A program made the position numbers and the translations under genes. The notes beneath the pieces are model-generated. The model saw only the letters and a program-made list of their open reading frames with translations, searched no databases and was not told the DNA's origin. From a bacterium (lineage in GTDB: Bacteria > Bdellovibrionota_C > UBA2361 > RFPC01): a stretch of DNA of 41,169 nt. Below are positions 25,934 to 34,991 of the stretch, one piece after another (the stretch's first letter is position 1; every line of letters begins with the position of its first letter). The DNA lies in contig JAUIBK010000030.1 of NCBI GenBank assembly GCA_030428205.1, positions 1 through 41,169 on the forward strand, read 5' to 3'.

Positions 25934-27163
25934 ATGAACAACAATAATAAAGTAGTACTTGCCTATAGTGGTGGACTTGACACTTCAGTCATTCTCCAAT
26001 GGCTTCTTGAAAAAGATTATGACGTTGCGGCGTACGTAGCAGACGTTGGTCAACAAGAAGACTTTGATGCCATTAAACAGAAGGCTCTCTCTGTTGGTGC
26101 TTCAGAAGTATTCATACAAGATCTGAAAGAAGATTTTGTTACTGAGTATATCTTTAAAGCTCTTCAAGGAAATGCGGTCTATGAAGGCCGATATCTGCTG
26201 GGAACAGCTCTCGCGCGACCAGTCATTACCAAGCAACAAGTCGAAATTGCCCACAAGATAGGTGCAAATGCCGTAGCACACGGTGCCACAGGAAAAGGAA
26301 ACGATCAGGTTCGATTTGAGCTCGGATACCGAGCTCTTGATCCAACCTTAGAAATCATCTCCCCTTGGAAAGACCCTGACTTTCTCAGCCAGTTTGCCGG
26401 GCGACCCGACTTACTCTCGTATGCCAAGAAACACGGCATCCCAATTGACGGGGGCACAGACACCCCACCTTACAGTATGGATGCAAACCTGATGCACATC
26501 AGCTACGAAGGAGGTCTCCTTGAAAATCCACTGACACATCCACCAAAAGAGATGTTTCAAATGAGCCTTTCTCCGCAAGAAGCACCCGATCAGACATCAA
26601 CCTTAGAGATCACATTTCATAAGGGAATCCCTACGAACGTAAAAGATCTCGATAGTGGCACTGAGGTTCAAGGGGGACTCAACATCTTTCTTTTCCTCAA
26701 CTCCATCGGGGGGCACAACGGCATAGGTCGAATAGATATCGTAGAGAATCGATTCGTTGGTATTAAATCTAGGGGAGTATACGAAACCCCTGGTGGAACA
26801 ATCCTATGGAAAGCCCATCAAGATCTTGAGCTTCTGACCCTTGATAAGGAAGTCTACAAAACCAAAGAGTTACTCTCTCAAAAGTTTACTGAGACTATCT
26901 ACAACGGTTTTTGGTTCTCGCCTGAGATGAAATACATGTTAGCCGCGATTGAAAAATCGCAAGAGACAGTATCGGGGACAGTAACCGTTGAGCTCTATAA
27001 GGGAAATGTACATATCCTTGGAAGAACTGCAACAAACTCACTCTACAACGCCAGCCTTGCAAGCATGGACGTTGCTGGCGGGTATGATCAAGAAGATGCA
27101 AAGGGATTTATCAAGATAAATGCCGTCAGACTCCAAAATTGCTCCTCGGAGGTCACACCGTGA
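25934..27163 (+). CDS. argG: Argininosuccinate synthase
   Basis: A 409-residue enzyme that joins citrulline and aspartate with ATP to make argininosuccinate in the cytoplasm. The PP-loop YSGGLDTS is at 11-18, and [35 protein letters not shown] and [15 protein letters not shown] stretches are conserved family landmarks. The length matches type 1 ArgG (about 400). The ATG at 25934 has AGGA 8 bases upstream; the longer in-frame start at 25892 lies in the leader stem and is rejected. The stop overlaps the argH start (GTGA). It follows the arginine-rich leader peptide ORF, so regulation by arginine supply is likely. Confidence 0.97.
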   Translation: MNNNNKVVLAYSGGLDTSVILQWLLEKDYDVAAYVADVGQQEDFDAIKQKALSVGASEVFIQDLKEDFVTEYIFKALQGNAVYEGRYLLGTALARPVITKQQVEIAHKIGANAVAHGATGKGNDQVRFELGYRALDPTLEIISPWKDPDFLSQFAGRPDLLSYAKKHGIPIDGGTDTPPYSMDANLMHISYEGGLLENPLTHPPKEMFQMSLSPQEAPDQTSTLEITFHKGIPTNVKDLDSGTEVQGGLNIFLFLNSIGGHNGIGRIDIVENRFVGIKSRGVYETPGGTILWKAHQDLELLTLDKEVYKTKELLSQKFTETIYNGFWFSPEMKYMLAAIEKSQETVSGTVTVELYKGNVHILGRTATNSLYNASLASMDVAGGYDQEDAKGFIKINAVRLQNCSSEVTP

Positions 27164-28518
27164 AACTCCGACTTTGGGATAAAGGAGCATCCGCCGATCA
27201 GAACATTCTTGCATTTACCATTGGAGACGATCCAACGATCGATCTCCATATCGCGCCGTGGGACATTATCGCCTCTTGTGCGCATGCAAGAATGCTCTGT
27301 AAGCAAGGCTTCATAAGCTTCAAAGAGCAAAACGATCTTCTCTCTGAGCTCTCTACGCTTTACGATAAGACTCAGCGTGGCACCTTTCATATCCCGTATG
27401 AGCTAGAAGATTGCCACACAGCAATAGAGACATACCTCGTTGAGGCTCTTGGAGACACAGGAAAGAAGATACACACTGGTCGTTCTCGAAACGACCAGGT
27501 TCTTGTTGCCGTAAGACTGTACCTTCGCTCAGCTATTCTCGAGCATGCTCAACAACTAGCTCATCTAGCTGAGACAATCTTGCAGAAAGCAAAAGACTTC
27601 TATTGTGAACCATTTCCCGGTTACACGCACATGCAACCAGCCATGCCCACAACCGTGGGCATCTGGTTGCACAGTTACGCCGAATACGCTTTATCGCTTC
27701 TTCAAGATGGATTTTCTGTTTATCGTCTCATAAACCACAACCCACTTGGAGTCGCCTCAGGGTTTGGTGTTCCAATAGATCTTGATAGAGAGTACACCTC
27801 CAACCTGCTTGGATTCTCTTCACCTCAAAGAAACTCTATTTTCGTACAGAGCACTCGGGGACGCGAAGAACTCAAATACCTTGCATGGCTTTCGGACATA
27901 TCAACTCTCATGGAAAAAATTGGCAGTGACCTTTGTCTCTTTTTTACCCAAGAGTTTGGTTTTGTTTCGCTCCCAGAAAGCTTCACAACAGGCTCATCAA
28001 TTATGCCACAAAAGAAAAATCCAGATGTTGTCGAACTCCTTCGAGCCAGAGCCTCACAAACACGCGCGGCTCGAATTGAGCTTGAAGGCACAGTTTCAAA
28101 ACTGCCATCGCACTACCATCGAGACTACCAATACACAAAGGCACCTCTAATTCGCGCGAAGAAAAATGTGAGTGAGTGCCTTGAGATATCAAAACTAGTT
28201 CTTGAGCAGCTCACCGTTCAAAAAGAAAACATCCGCAACGCGATGACACCAGAGCTCTATGCTACCTACGATGTATATCAACAAGTTCAAAACGGAACGT
28301 CCTTTCGTGAGGCTTATATGAATACAGCGCAAAAACTTCATTCACAAACGCTTCACACACACCCTCTTCAAATCGATACGGAGAGAGTGATAGGAGTGGC
28401 TTGGGAGGAGTTTGAGATAGCGCAAAAAGAATTGGCGAAGTGGCAGTTAGAATATGGGGAGCTTATGGGGGTTCAGGTTCGGATTTGTGAGGGTGTGTTT
28501 CTGTGCGAGGGACTCTAG
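27160..28518 (+). CDS. argH: Argininosuccinate lyase
   Basis: A 452-residue enzyme of the fumarase/aspartase superfamily that splits argininosuccinate into arginine and fumarate. [11 protein letters not shown] (278-288) is the family signature loop with the catalytic serine, [10 protein letters not shown] (about 105-115) the substrate-binding stretch and TAIETYL another conserved segment. The start is GTG at 27160, which overlaps the argG stop by 4 bases and has GGAGG 7 bases before it. Translational coupling with argG is expected. The C-terminal end, rich in codons such as TTG/GGG late in the gene, is somewhat less conserved. Confidence 0.97.
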   Translation: MKLRLWDKGASADQNILAFTIGDDPTIDLHIAPWDIIASCAHARMLCKQGFISFKEQNDLLSELSTLYDKTQRGTFHIPYELEDCHTAIETYLVEALGDTGKKIHTGRSRNDQVLVAVRLYLRSAILEHAQQLAHLAETILQKAKDFYCEPFPGYTHMQPAMPTTVGIWLHSYAEYALSLLQDGFSVYRLINHNPLGVASGFGVPIDLDREYTSNLLGFSSPQRNSIFVQSTRGREELKYLAWLSDISTLMEKIGSDLCLFFTQEFGFVSLPESFTTGSSIMPQKKNPDVVELLRARASQTRAARIELEGTVSKLPSHYHRDYQYTKAPLIRAKKNVSECLEISKLVLEQLTVQKENIRNAMTPELYATYDVYQQVQNGTSFREAYMNTAQKLHSQTLHTHPLQIDTERVIGVAWEEFEIAQKELAKWQLEYGELMGVQVRICEGVFLCEGL

Positions 28519-28544
28519 TTTCAACCCACTCTCGGATCCTTTTA

Positions 28545-28568
28545 GCCACATGGTGTTACCCATGTGGC
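28545..28568 (+). terminator. Hairpin after argH
   Basis: GCCACATGG pairs perfectly with CCATGTGGC around a 6-base loop, 26 bases after the argH stop. A TTTT run precedes rather than follows it, so it is not a standard intrinsic terminator; it may protect the 3' end or act with Rho. The rest of the 210-base gap to the next gene shows nothing clear. Confidence 0.4.
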
Positions 28569-28729
28569 CAGTATGATCTGTTGCCTATGGGTCCGGGAAG
28601 GGCACGGGAATAATGGCGGAATATTCGGGAATGCAATGAAAACGATGGGTTAGTAAGTCTGCGCAGCCAAAACGCAGCCTCATACCCCTAGGAAGAACTC
28701 GTAGGGACACAGAAGGTCAATACAGGCTT

Positions 28730-30208
28730 CTAGCTACTCACCTTCTTACGTTTCCTGTTTCTCTTCCTGCTGGCCTGCTTACTATAGTATTTCTTGGTCT
28801 GCTCCAGTCCGTCGCTTAACAGTCTATTGGTTAAGGCAACCATTCCGCCATACTTGTTAGCTTTTCCTGCCAGCTCAACAAACTTGGTGAGGTCTGTAAT
28901 ACCTTGCTGCTCATCGAAATAAACCAGATTTATAGCGCCTAAGCCAAACTTAAATGCCAGCTCCTCTTGATTTTCTTCTGATCTCGCTCCCAGGAACTCT
29001 ACCACCTGAGTAACAAGATACTGGTCATGATACTCTCCAAACAGGAACTTCTTGTAGTAGGAGACGGCCTTCCCATAATTTTGGTCTAAAATCTCAAGAA
29101 AGGCTATGTTTACAAGAGCATTTGCGTTCCGCCGATCTATTTCCTCAATCTGTAGAGAATACTTTTTGGCTTCAGGGATCTCACCTAGGTGGTAACAACA
29201 AAATGCTAGAGGAACTAGGATTCCTATCTGCCCCTTCTTATCTCCGGGTATCTTTAGAGCGCTTATAAGTACTCGTTTTGCTGGTTTGTAGCCCCCTTCA
29301 CGAATCTTGATTCCAGCATAGTCCAGATATAAATCACGAAGCAGCGCATTTACTCGGCCCTGTCGTAACACGGGGAGAGCTTCTTTGGGAACTTTCTCTC
29401 CTGCTCTTAAGGTGACCTTTAGCCCGTCATTGTCTTGGGCAATGAGTCGCCTTACTCGCTCTAAAAAGGCTATGTTCTTCTCGGTGCTGGCCTGCTCAGT
29501 GAGTTGACTCACTACGACGAGGAACAGAATTATTTCCCTAAAGGCCCCAGCTATACGAGCCTGGTCATTCTTGCTGTCTACCTCATGTATTTCCCAGTTC
29601 CTATTGGAACAGAAAAGATTTCCATCAATCGCCAACAGATTTCGAATTTTTTCACTTATCTGAGGAGGATTTCTCCATGTGACTCTAAATTTATAGTGAT
29701 GTATGTAATCCTCATCTTCTTGGTCAAGAAATAGACGACCGTGGAATGCTACTACTACGTTATTTTTTAGGACGTAGTTGCGAGCATCGCCGTCAGATTT
29801 AATGATATCTGAGCCAATATCCCGAATTTCAATCTCATCAGAAAGGCCACTGTCAGCCAGAAAGCTACGTAGTAAGTCCAATGACTGAACATAATAGCTA
29901 TGTATACGAACATTTTTTCTTTCAATACAGAAAACAACGATCTTCCTCTTGCGAGGCCTCAGAATTTTTCTACCTGACCAAAACAACCAGCCACCAAACG
30001 CTAAACCAGTTACTGACAGCACCCAGGCTACGGTTATCACCCCCGGCGGCGGACTCAGTTCAAATAGTGCTAGTAGTTCCCTCGGTATGAACCGTAAGGG
30101 ATAAAAGATGACAGCTGTAAATAAGATTAAGCAGGCTCCTCCAGACCTTGTTTTCAATCGGTGTGGATAGGAGGAGGCGAGTTCTATAAGCAATTTAACT
30201 GTGTCCAT
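28730..30208 (-). CDS. Uncharacterised membrane protein with TPR-like C-terminus
   Basis: A 492-residue protein I do not recognise. Two transmembrane helices near the N-terminus (about 23-42 and 57-77) are followed by a soluble alpha/beta domain (about 85-215, starting KRKIVVFCIERKNVRIHSYY) and, from about residue 290, helical segments spaced like TPR repeats (for example GGYKPAKRVLISALKIPG, then YHLGEIPEAKKYSLQIEEID and LDQNYGKAVSYYKKFLFGEY). The C-terminus is strongly basic (RKRNRKRKK). Codon and amino acid choices look different from the surrounding housekeeping genes, and the 5' side is a repeat-rich region next to a tRNA, so recent acquisition is possible. A membrane-anchored sensor or scaffold is as far as I would go. 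ATG at 30208. Confidence 0.7.
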   Translation of the reverse strand: MDTVKLLIELASSYPHRLKTRSGGACLILFTAVIFYPLRFIPRELLALFELSPPPGVITVAWVLSVTGLAFGGWLFWSGRKILRPRKRKIVVFCIERKNVRIHSYYVQSLDLLRSFLADSGLSDEIEIRDIGSDIIKSDGDARNYVLKNNVVVAFHGRLFLDQEDEDYIHHYKFRVTWRNPPQISEKIRNLLAIDGNLFCSNRNWEIHEVDSKNDQARIAGAFREIILFLVVVSQLTEQASTEKNIAFLERVRRLIAQDNDGLKVTLRAGEKVPKEALPVLRQGRVNALLRDLYLDYAGIKIREGGYKPAKRVLISALKIPGDKKGQIGILVPLAFCCYHLGEIPEAKKYSLQIEEIDRRNANALVNIAFLEILDQNYGKAVSYYKKFLFGEYHDQYLVTQVVEFLGARSEENQEELAFKFGLGAINLVYFDEQQGITDLTKFVELAGKANKYGGMVALTNRLLSDGLEQTKKYYSKQASRKRNRKRKKVSS

Positions 30209-30216
30209 TGTTGTTC

Positions 30217-30465
30217 TCAGGAATTCTGAGCCTCGTTTAAAACTTGTTCCCGGTCCCTATAGTCTCCAGGGTAAAAAGTGTATGGACGTACAACTGGTAG
30301 AGCGAGCCAAACCTCACGCCATTCATTGTAGTTGGACTCAGCAAAAAAAGTGATGTCCCCCCTGGTTCTGGTGCCTGGTTCTGGTGCCTGGTTCTGGTGC
30401 CCTGGTTCTGGTGCGCCCCAACTTCTCCAACTTATATAATCTCTTCTCTTTCCAAGAATATCCAC
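30217..30465 (-). CDS. Small hypothetical protein containing 13-bp tandem repeats
   Basis: An 82-codon ORF ending 8 bases before the unknown membrane protein on the same strand, which would suit a two-gene operon. Its middle, APEPGHQNQAPEPGTRTRG, is encoded by a 13-bp tandem repeat, so much of that part is repeat-made. The C-terminal half (WREVWLALPVVRPYTFYPGD) looks protein-like and may be the remnant of a larger gene. It could equally be a non-coding stretch with an open frame. Start ATG at 30465; ribosome site not convincing. Confidence 0.35.
   Translation of the reverse strand: MDILGKRRDYISWRSWGAPEPGHQNQAPEPGTRTRGDITFFAESNYNEWREVWLALPVVRPYTFYPGDYRDREQVLNEAQNS
30361..30413. repeat. 13-bp tandem repeat, four copies
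   Basis: CCTGGTTCTGGTG occurs four times in a row (30361-30373, 30374-30386, 30387-30399 and, after one extra C, 30401-30413). Inside the unit, GGTTCTGGTG repeats a shorter motif. The extra C between units three and four shifts the reading frame, so any encoded peptide changes with copy number. Confidence 0.9.
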
Positions 30466-30557
30466 CGAAATTTCAAATAGTTGCTTCTTAGGCGGTGGAC
30501 CGAACTTTTGTGAGGAGGTGGGAATTATGCATGTGTCCGGAATGGACCGGGGGTTCT

Positions 30558-30585
30558 GCCCTCCTTCGCCAAGGCTACGGCGGGC
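30558..30585. repeat. REP-like palindromic repeat, copy 1
   Basis: Core CTCCTTCGCC followed by AAGGCTACGGCGGG. GCC/GGC and GCCC/GGGC arms can pair. The same core recurs in inverted direction at 30751-30786, in a variant at 30857-30894, and at 40852-40881, all next to tRNA genes. Confidence 0.65.
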
Positions 30586-30630
30586 GCCATTATTTGGCGA
30601 TTTTGCTTTGCAAACTTGCCAAATAATGGC
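30586..30630. repeat. Long inverted repeat that includes the 3' end of tRNA-Asp
   Basis: GCCATTATTTGGC (30586-30598) and GCCAAATAATGGC (30618-30630) are perfect 13-bp inverted arms around 19 bases that can form another short stem (TTTGC/GCAAA). The right arm overlaps the discriminator base and CCA end of tRNA-Asp, so a copy of the tRNA 3' end plus flank is present in reverse. It may act as a terminator for the tRNA transcript or mark an insertion. Confidence 0.8.
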
Positions 30631-30703
30631 GGAGCCAACGGGACTCGAACCCGCGACCTCTCGCGTGACAGGCGAGCGTTCTAACCAACTGAACTATGGC
30701 TCC
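30627..30703 (-). tRNA. tRNA-Asp (anticodon GTC)
   Basis: On the minus strand the gene begins GGAGCCATAGTTC and ends with the matching acceptor strand TGGCTCC, discriminator G and an encoded CCA (30627-30629). The anticodon stem and loop are CTCGC-CTGTCAC-GCGAG with anticodon GTC, and the T arm is GCGGG-TTCGAGT-CCCGT. All stems pair. The CCA end is part of a 13-bp inverted repeat downstream. It lies among palindromic repeats between the unknown membrane protein and leuS. Confidence 0.97.
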
Positions 30704-30750
30704 GCTTTAATTTTGTAAGCTCACGCTCCGCGTGAGATCGCAAAATGAAA

Positions 30751-30786
30751 GCGCCCGCCGAAGCTCATTCATGAGCGAAGGAGGGC
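30751..30786. repeat. REP-like palindromic repeat, copy 2 (inverted relative to copy 1)
   Basis: Read on the minus strand it has CCTCCTTCGCTC, a central ATGAATGAG and CTTCGGCGGGCGC, matching copy 1 at both ends. Its own centre GCTCAT-tc-ATGAGC is palindromic, with GCCC/GGGC outside. Copies 1 and 2 bracket tRNA-Asp in opposite directions. Confidence 0.65.
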
Positions 30787-30856
30787 ATACCACCGCAGCC
30801 CTAATTTCTAGGACCGCACACCTCCGAATACATTTATTAGGTATCCTAAAGGTGGT

Positions 30857-30894
30857 CATTCTCCTTCGCCCCCTAGCGGGTGCTTCGGAGAATG
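30857..30894. repeat. REP-like palindromic repeat, copy 3 (variant)
   Basis: CATTCTCC (30857-30864) pairs with GGAGAATG (30887-30894); between them CTTCGCCCCCTAGCGGGTG and CTTCGG repeat the family core. It differs from copies 1 and 2 in the outer arms. Confidence 0.55.
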
Positions 30895-31045
30895 GCTCTT
30901 CATTCACAACGTGAACGAAGAACCACTTTGTACCCAAAATCCCCCTCTACGGCAAGCAACTGAGAGAAAAAAACTTGGGTGTTTGATTTCCTAATTCTTA
31001 AAGGATATAGAAGAGTTAGTGAGGATTTTCGATAAGGAGCTCGCT

Positions 31046-33745
31046 GTGAAAGACTATAATCCAGCTGCGATAGAGCCAAAATGGCAACAATTCTGGGAAG
31101 ATAACAAAACTTTTCGAGTTGAAGGGACCCCTAAAGCGAAGAAACTCTACTGCCTTGATATGTTCCCCTACCCCTCAGGATCAGGACTCCATATCGGCCA
31201 CCCACTTGGATACACGGCTACAGATATCTACTCACGGTTCAAACGGATGCAAGGCTTCTCCGTGCTCCATCCTATGGGATACGACGCCTTTGGGCTCCCA
31301 GCAGAACAACACGCCGTGGCCACCGGAGAACACCCGGCAAATGTCACCGAAGAAAATTGCGCAAACTTCACCCGACAAATGAAAACCATTGGATTCTCGT
31401 ACGATTGGGATCGCGAAGTTGCCACGTGTCGCCCCGACTACTACCAGTGGACACAGTGGATCTTTCTTAAGCTCTACAACTCGTGGTTTGACCAAGAACA
31501 GCAAAAAGCACGCCCGATCTCCGAACTTCCTATTCCCCCCGAAGTAGAAAAAGAAGGAGAACACGCCATACTCACCTACCAAGCCGAACACCGCTTGGCT
31601 TACATCGATGAAGCAATGGTCAACTGGTGCCCAGAACTCGGCACCGTTTTAGCGAATGAAGAAGTCATTGATGGAAAATCAGAACGTGGCGGCTTTGAAG
31701 TCTTTCGCAAACCGATGCGGCAATGGATGCTCCGCATTACGAAATACGCTGATCGACTTATGGATGATCTTGATGAGCTCGATTGGCCAGAAAATATCAA
31801 AGAACAACAACGAAACTGGATTGGAAAAAGACACGGGGCTGAGATCGTTTTTCACTCGACACACTGTGAACATGCTCTCACTGCGTTTACCACACGACCT
31901 GACACGCTCTTTGGAGTCACCTTCTTTGTTATCTCACCAGAACATCCCCTCGTGAGCCAACTCACCCACCCCGATCAGAAGGAGAAAGTTGAAGCATACT
32001 GCGAAGAAGCCATGAAAATGAGCGAATTTGACCGAACGGTTGAAAACCGCAAAAAAACAGGGGTTTTTACAGGTAGTTTTGTTCGAAATCCTATCACGGA
32101 AGAGGACGTTCCGCTCTACATTGGAGACTACGTTCTCATGTCCTACGGGACAGGGGCTGTAATGGGAGTTCCCGCTCACGACGAACGTGATTTTGAATTC
32201 GCAAGAAAGTTTCAACTCGAAATTAAACCTGTCATTTGTCCTGTTGGCGAAAGTGAAGATGTAGCCAACGCTGTACAAGAAGGTGAAATTGCATGGACGC
32301 AACCAGGCATCATGCTTCCTTGCGAAAGAGTTGTTGCAAAAAAACTCGAACTCGTTGGCCTTGAAAACACGGAAGCTGGAAAACTTATCGTCGACTGGCT
32401 CGAGCGTCACGATGCGGGGAGAGGAGTGATTAACTTTCGTCTCCGCGATTGGCTCTTTTCACGCCAACGTTACTGGGGAGAACCAATTCCTATCATTCAC
32501 TGGGAAGATGGGAGAATTACCGCATTAGAAGAATCTGACCTGCCTTTGCTTTTGCCCGATGTGCAAGACTACAAGCCTTCTGATGAAGGAGAATCTCCGC
32601 TGGCCAAAGCTGCTGACTGGCTTACCGTGACCGATCCGAAAACGGGAATGAAAGGTCGGCGTGAAACAAACACGATGCCTCAGTGGGCTGGCTCGTGCTG
32701 GTACTACCTCAGATTTATTGACCCCAACAATAGTGAGCAAGGCTGGGACCCGGAGCTTGAAAAGACATGGATGAATGTCGACCTCTACGTCGGTGGAGCT
32801 GAACATGCTGTACTCCACCTCCTCTATGCCCGTTTTTGGCATAAAGTATTATTCGATCTCGGGACTGTCTCAACAAACGAACCATTTCAAAAACTCTTTA
32901 ACCAAGGGATGATTCTTGCCCACGCCTTCAAAAATAAACGTGGTGCGCTCGTGCCAGTTGATCAAGTGACCGAAAGTGAGAATGGCACAGCCACGCACAA
33001 CGAAAGCGGCGAAGAGCTTGAGCGTATTGTAGCGAAGATGTCTAAATCGCTTCGTAATGTGATTAATCCTGACGATGTTATCAGCCAATATGGTGCGGAT
33101 ACTCTTCGGCTCTACCTTATGTTTATGGGCCCCCTTGATCAGTCTCGTATCTGGGACTCACAAGCAATTAGCGGAACACACCGTTTCTTACGCAAAGTAT
33201 GGAGCTTTGTTTACGGGAGCAAAGATTCTGGAGAGCGGACGTGGTGTACTCCAGAGCAAGAATCTGCCGATGTTCAAAAAGCACTCCATCTCGCTATCAA
33301 AAAGGTATCCGAAGACACAGACAGCTTACGCATGAACACCGCCATCTCAGCTATGATGGAATGCATCAACACATTATACTCTGCCCAAGTCTCAAAAGAG
33401 TCAGCGGGGACTTTTATCAAGCTCTTAAACCCCTTTGCCCCCCATTTATCAGAAGAGCTCTGGGCCGAACTCGGTCACTCAGGAAGCATCGCCTATGAAC
33501 AGTGGCCAACATTTGATGAGTCACTTCTCGTTGAAGACACCGTCACGATTGCTATCCAAGTAAACGGGAAAAAGCGCGCACTCCTAGATGTTGGTGTGGA
33601 TATTGACGATGCAACACTTCAATCAGCTGTCATCGAACACATGAAGGACTCTCAGCATTCTCTCTCTACAGACGATAAGTTTATTACTGTGCGTCAAAAG
33701 GGCTCTGGAACTCCAAAGCTTGTAAACGTGATTGTCAAGAGATAA
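31046..33745 (+). CDS. leuS: Leucyl-tRNA synthetase
   Basis: An 899-residue class I aminoacyl-tRNA synthetase that charges tRNA-Leu. HIGH is present as HIGH at 49-52 in PYPSGSGLHIGHPLGYTATD, KMSKS at 664-668 (KMSKSLRNVINPDDVI). The CP1 editing domain shows TTRPDTLFGVTFFVISPEHP and GTGAVMGVPAHDERDFEFA. The C-terminal anticodon-binding and tail domains are intact. The start is taken as GTG at 31046, which has AGGAG 6 bases upstream; an in-frame GTG at 31019 would add 9 residues that lie over the ribosome site. Length is normal for bacterial LeuS (about 860-900). Confidence 0.97.
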   Translation: MKDYNPAAIEPKWQQFWEDNKTFRVEGTPKAKKLYCLDMFPYPSGSGLHIGHPLGYTATDIYSRFKRMQGFSVLHPMGYDAFGLPAEQHAVATGEHPANVTEENCANFTRQMKTIGFSYDWDREVATCRPDYYQWTQWIFLKLYNSWFDQEQQKARPISELPIPPEVEKEGEHAILTYQAEHRLAYIDEAMVNWCPELGTVLANEEVIDGKSERGGFEVFRKPMRQWMLRITKYADRLMDDLDELDWPENIKEQQRNWIGKRHGAEIVFHSTHCEHALTAFTTRPDTLFGVTFFVISPEHPLVSQLTHPDQKEKVEAYCEEAMKMSEFDRTVENRKKTGVFTGSFVRNPITEEDVPLYIGDYVLMSYGTGAVMGVPAHDERDFEFARKFQLEIKPVICPVGESEDVANAVQEGEIAWTQPGIMLPCERVVAKKLELVGLENTEAGKLIVDWLERHDAGRGVINFRLRDWLFSRQRYWGEPIPIIHWEDGRITALEESDLPLLLPDVQDYKPSDEGESPLAKAADWLTVTDPKTGMKGRRETNTMPQWAGSCWYYLRFIDPNNSEQGWDPELEKTWMNVDLYVGGAEHAVLHLLYARFWHKVLFDLGTVSTNEPFQKLFNQGMILAHAFKNKRGALVPVDQVTESENGTATHNESGEELERIVAKMSKSLRNVINPDDVISQYGADTLRLYLMFMGPLDQSRIWDSQAISGTHRFLRKVWSFVYGSKDSGERTWCTPEQESADVQKALHLAIKKVSEDTDSLRMNTAISAMMECINTLYSAQVSKESAGTFIKLLNPFAPHLSEELWAELGHSGSIAYEQWPTFDESLLVEDTVTIAIQVNGKKRALLDVGVDIDDATLQSAVIEHMKDSQHSLSTDDKFITVRQKGSGTPKLVNVIVKR

Positions 33746-33850
33746 CCCCTCTATATTACAGAAGAATAGCTCTCTCTATGCTCCCTTAGACGAGCACGCC
33801 ACCATAACACACGTGTTGCGTAGTATAGATACAGCTAGGGGTTAACTATT

Positions 33851-34867
33851 GTGGACCGAACAAACAAACCGGAAACACCGGCGGACGATCATACGCCTGA
33901 TCCATTAGACAATCTCATACTTAGAGCTCTAGGGCGTATATCGCCTGAAAAAGTTAAGAGTGAACTAACAAGAGGGTTTGATGTCGATAACCCCTACGAC
34001 ATTACTCCTCCTCGAGAAGAGTGTGAAGAGCTCTTAAAACGTAAAGAGATTATCGTCGGGGACGAAAAGGATATCGATCATATCTCAGAGCACACCCTCT
34101 TTGTACTCAAACCAAACCATGAAACTCAGAGCTTTGTTCTCAATAATCTCGGCGTTAGCAAATTAGTTGATAAGGATGGTCAAATTCTTGATGGCTCTAT
34201 CACAGTTCGCCCTGGCGACGTGATAGAATTTCTTGAGCCAATCTTTCCAGGTGAAGCGCCTGTTTCTGTTTATATTCGCATACCAAATCTTTACGATCCG
34301 AGCGCAAATCAAGATCTGAATACGTCTTCAGCGGTAAGGCAGTCCCCTCCCAACCAGGAAGAAGTCTACCAGCAAGAACTTCTTGATGCTTTTCTTTCTG
34401 AGGAGAGAACGTTCGAGACTGGAGATGTCTCTTACTCTGTTCGCTATCCCTCTTCTACGGGCACCAGCATTCTACGACTTCATATGTATGGCGCTACTCC
34501 CGAACACAAAGGTTCAATCCTAGCCGCATTTGGCGCGCTTTGTGAGACGCTTCCAAAACCAATGCGCCAACCTGAAGTCCCAGATGTACTCCGTAAGATT
34601 CGCACCATCTGCATCCTTCCTAAGGATGAGATGAAAGATAGGAGTGGACAAGTTGTAGATGGTTTTTGGAGCCGTAGAAAAGGAGTCTTGGCTCTATCAG
34701 AGGATGCCACACAACATGTGCTCGAACCCCAGCCTCAGACAAGCTGGATACGAAACTTCTTTGGAGGTAAGCCTGAGCAAAAAGAACGGCTTCTCTCATT
34801 GCTCTCTAGCTTACCAGAGGATCAAAGCTTCTTTATGCTCCCAAAAGAGCAAGACAGCGATACATAA
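33851..34867 (+). CDS. Hypothetical protein
   Basis: A 338-residue cytosolic protein with no signal peptide or transmembrane segment that I do not recognise. A central stretch, LFVLKPNHETQSFVLNNLGV then SITVRPGDVIEFLEP (about 105-130), looks like a small beta-sandwich, possibly FHA- or ubiquitin-like, but that is a guess. A Pro/Asn/Gln-rich linker (about 150-175) separates it from the C-terminal part, which starts ELLDAFLSEERTFETGDVSY and ends near FFMLPKEQDSDT. It starts with GTG at 33851; TATAGATA about 30 bases upstream may be a -10 element. Its 3' end is closed by a bidirectional terminator. Confidence 0.65.
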   Translation: MDRTNKPETPADDHTPDPLDNLILRALGRISPEKVKSELTRGFDVDNPYDITPPREECEELLKRKEIIVGDEKDIDHISEHTLFVLKPNHETQSFVLNNLGVSKLVDKDGQILDGSITVRPGDVIEFLEPIFPGEAPVSVYIRIPNLYDPSANQDLNTSSAVRQSPPNQEEVYQQELLDAFLSEERTFETGDVSYSVRYPSSTGTSILRLHMYGATPEHKGSILAAFGALCETLPKPMRQPEVPDVLRKIRTICILPKDEMKDRSGQVVDGFWSRRKGVLALSEDATQHVLEPQPQTSWIRNFFGGKPEQKERLLSLLSSLPEDQSFFMLPKEQDSDT

Positions 34868-34892
34868 AGTATTTCGATAGAATACAACAAGC

Positions 34893-34937
34893 AAAAAAAG
34901 GGCGTGCAAGTATCTTAAAATACTTACACACCCTTTT
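34893..34937. terminator. Bidirectional intrinsic terminator
   Basis: A7, then GGGCGTG and AAGTAT pair with ATACTT, CAC and CCC followed by TTTT (stem 34896-34913 with 34920-34937, loop CTTAAA, two single mismatches). The A run on one side and T run on the other serve transcripts from both sides, between the hypothetical gene and the convergent beta-helix gene. Confidence 0.85.
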
Positions 34938-34991
34938 GTCTTACGTGTATGCCCTCGAGACGAGAGCATACACAGTCAACAAGCGGTAGCC

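Larger units (their letters stand above)
30704..31045. other. Repeat-rich intergenic region upstream of leuS
   Basis: No gene is convincing in these 342 bases. It holds a perfect hairpin CTCACGC-tcc-GCGTGAG (30720-30736), two REP-like palindromes (30751-30786 and 30857-30894) and, near the end, the leuS leader. No T-box features (stem I, specifier, antiterminator) were seen for leuS. Confidence 0.6.

Noticed and set aside
30361..30413. CRISPR or minisatellite array
   Set aside because: 13-bp units without spacers; listed as a tandem repeat only.
30518..30718. Open reading frame encoding LEPATSRVTGERSNQLNYGS
   Set aside because: It is antisense to tRNA-Asp; this peptide is a well-known false ORF that tRNA genes generate.
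30960..31045. T-box riboswitch for leuS
   Set aside because: The leader is too short and no specifier loop, antiterminator sequence or terminator was found.
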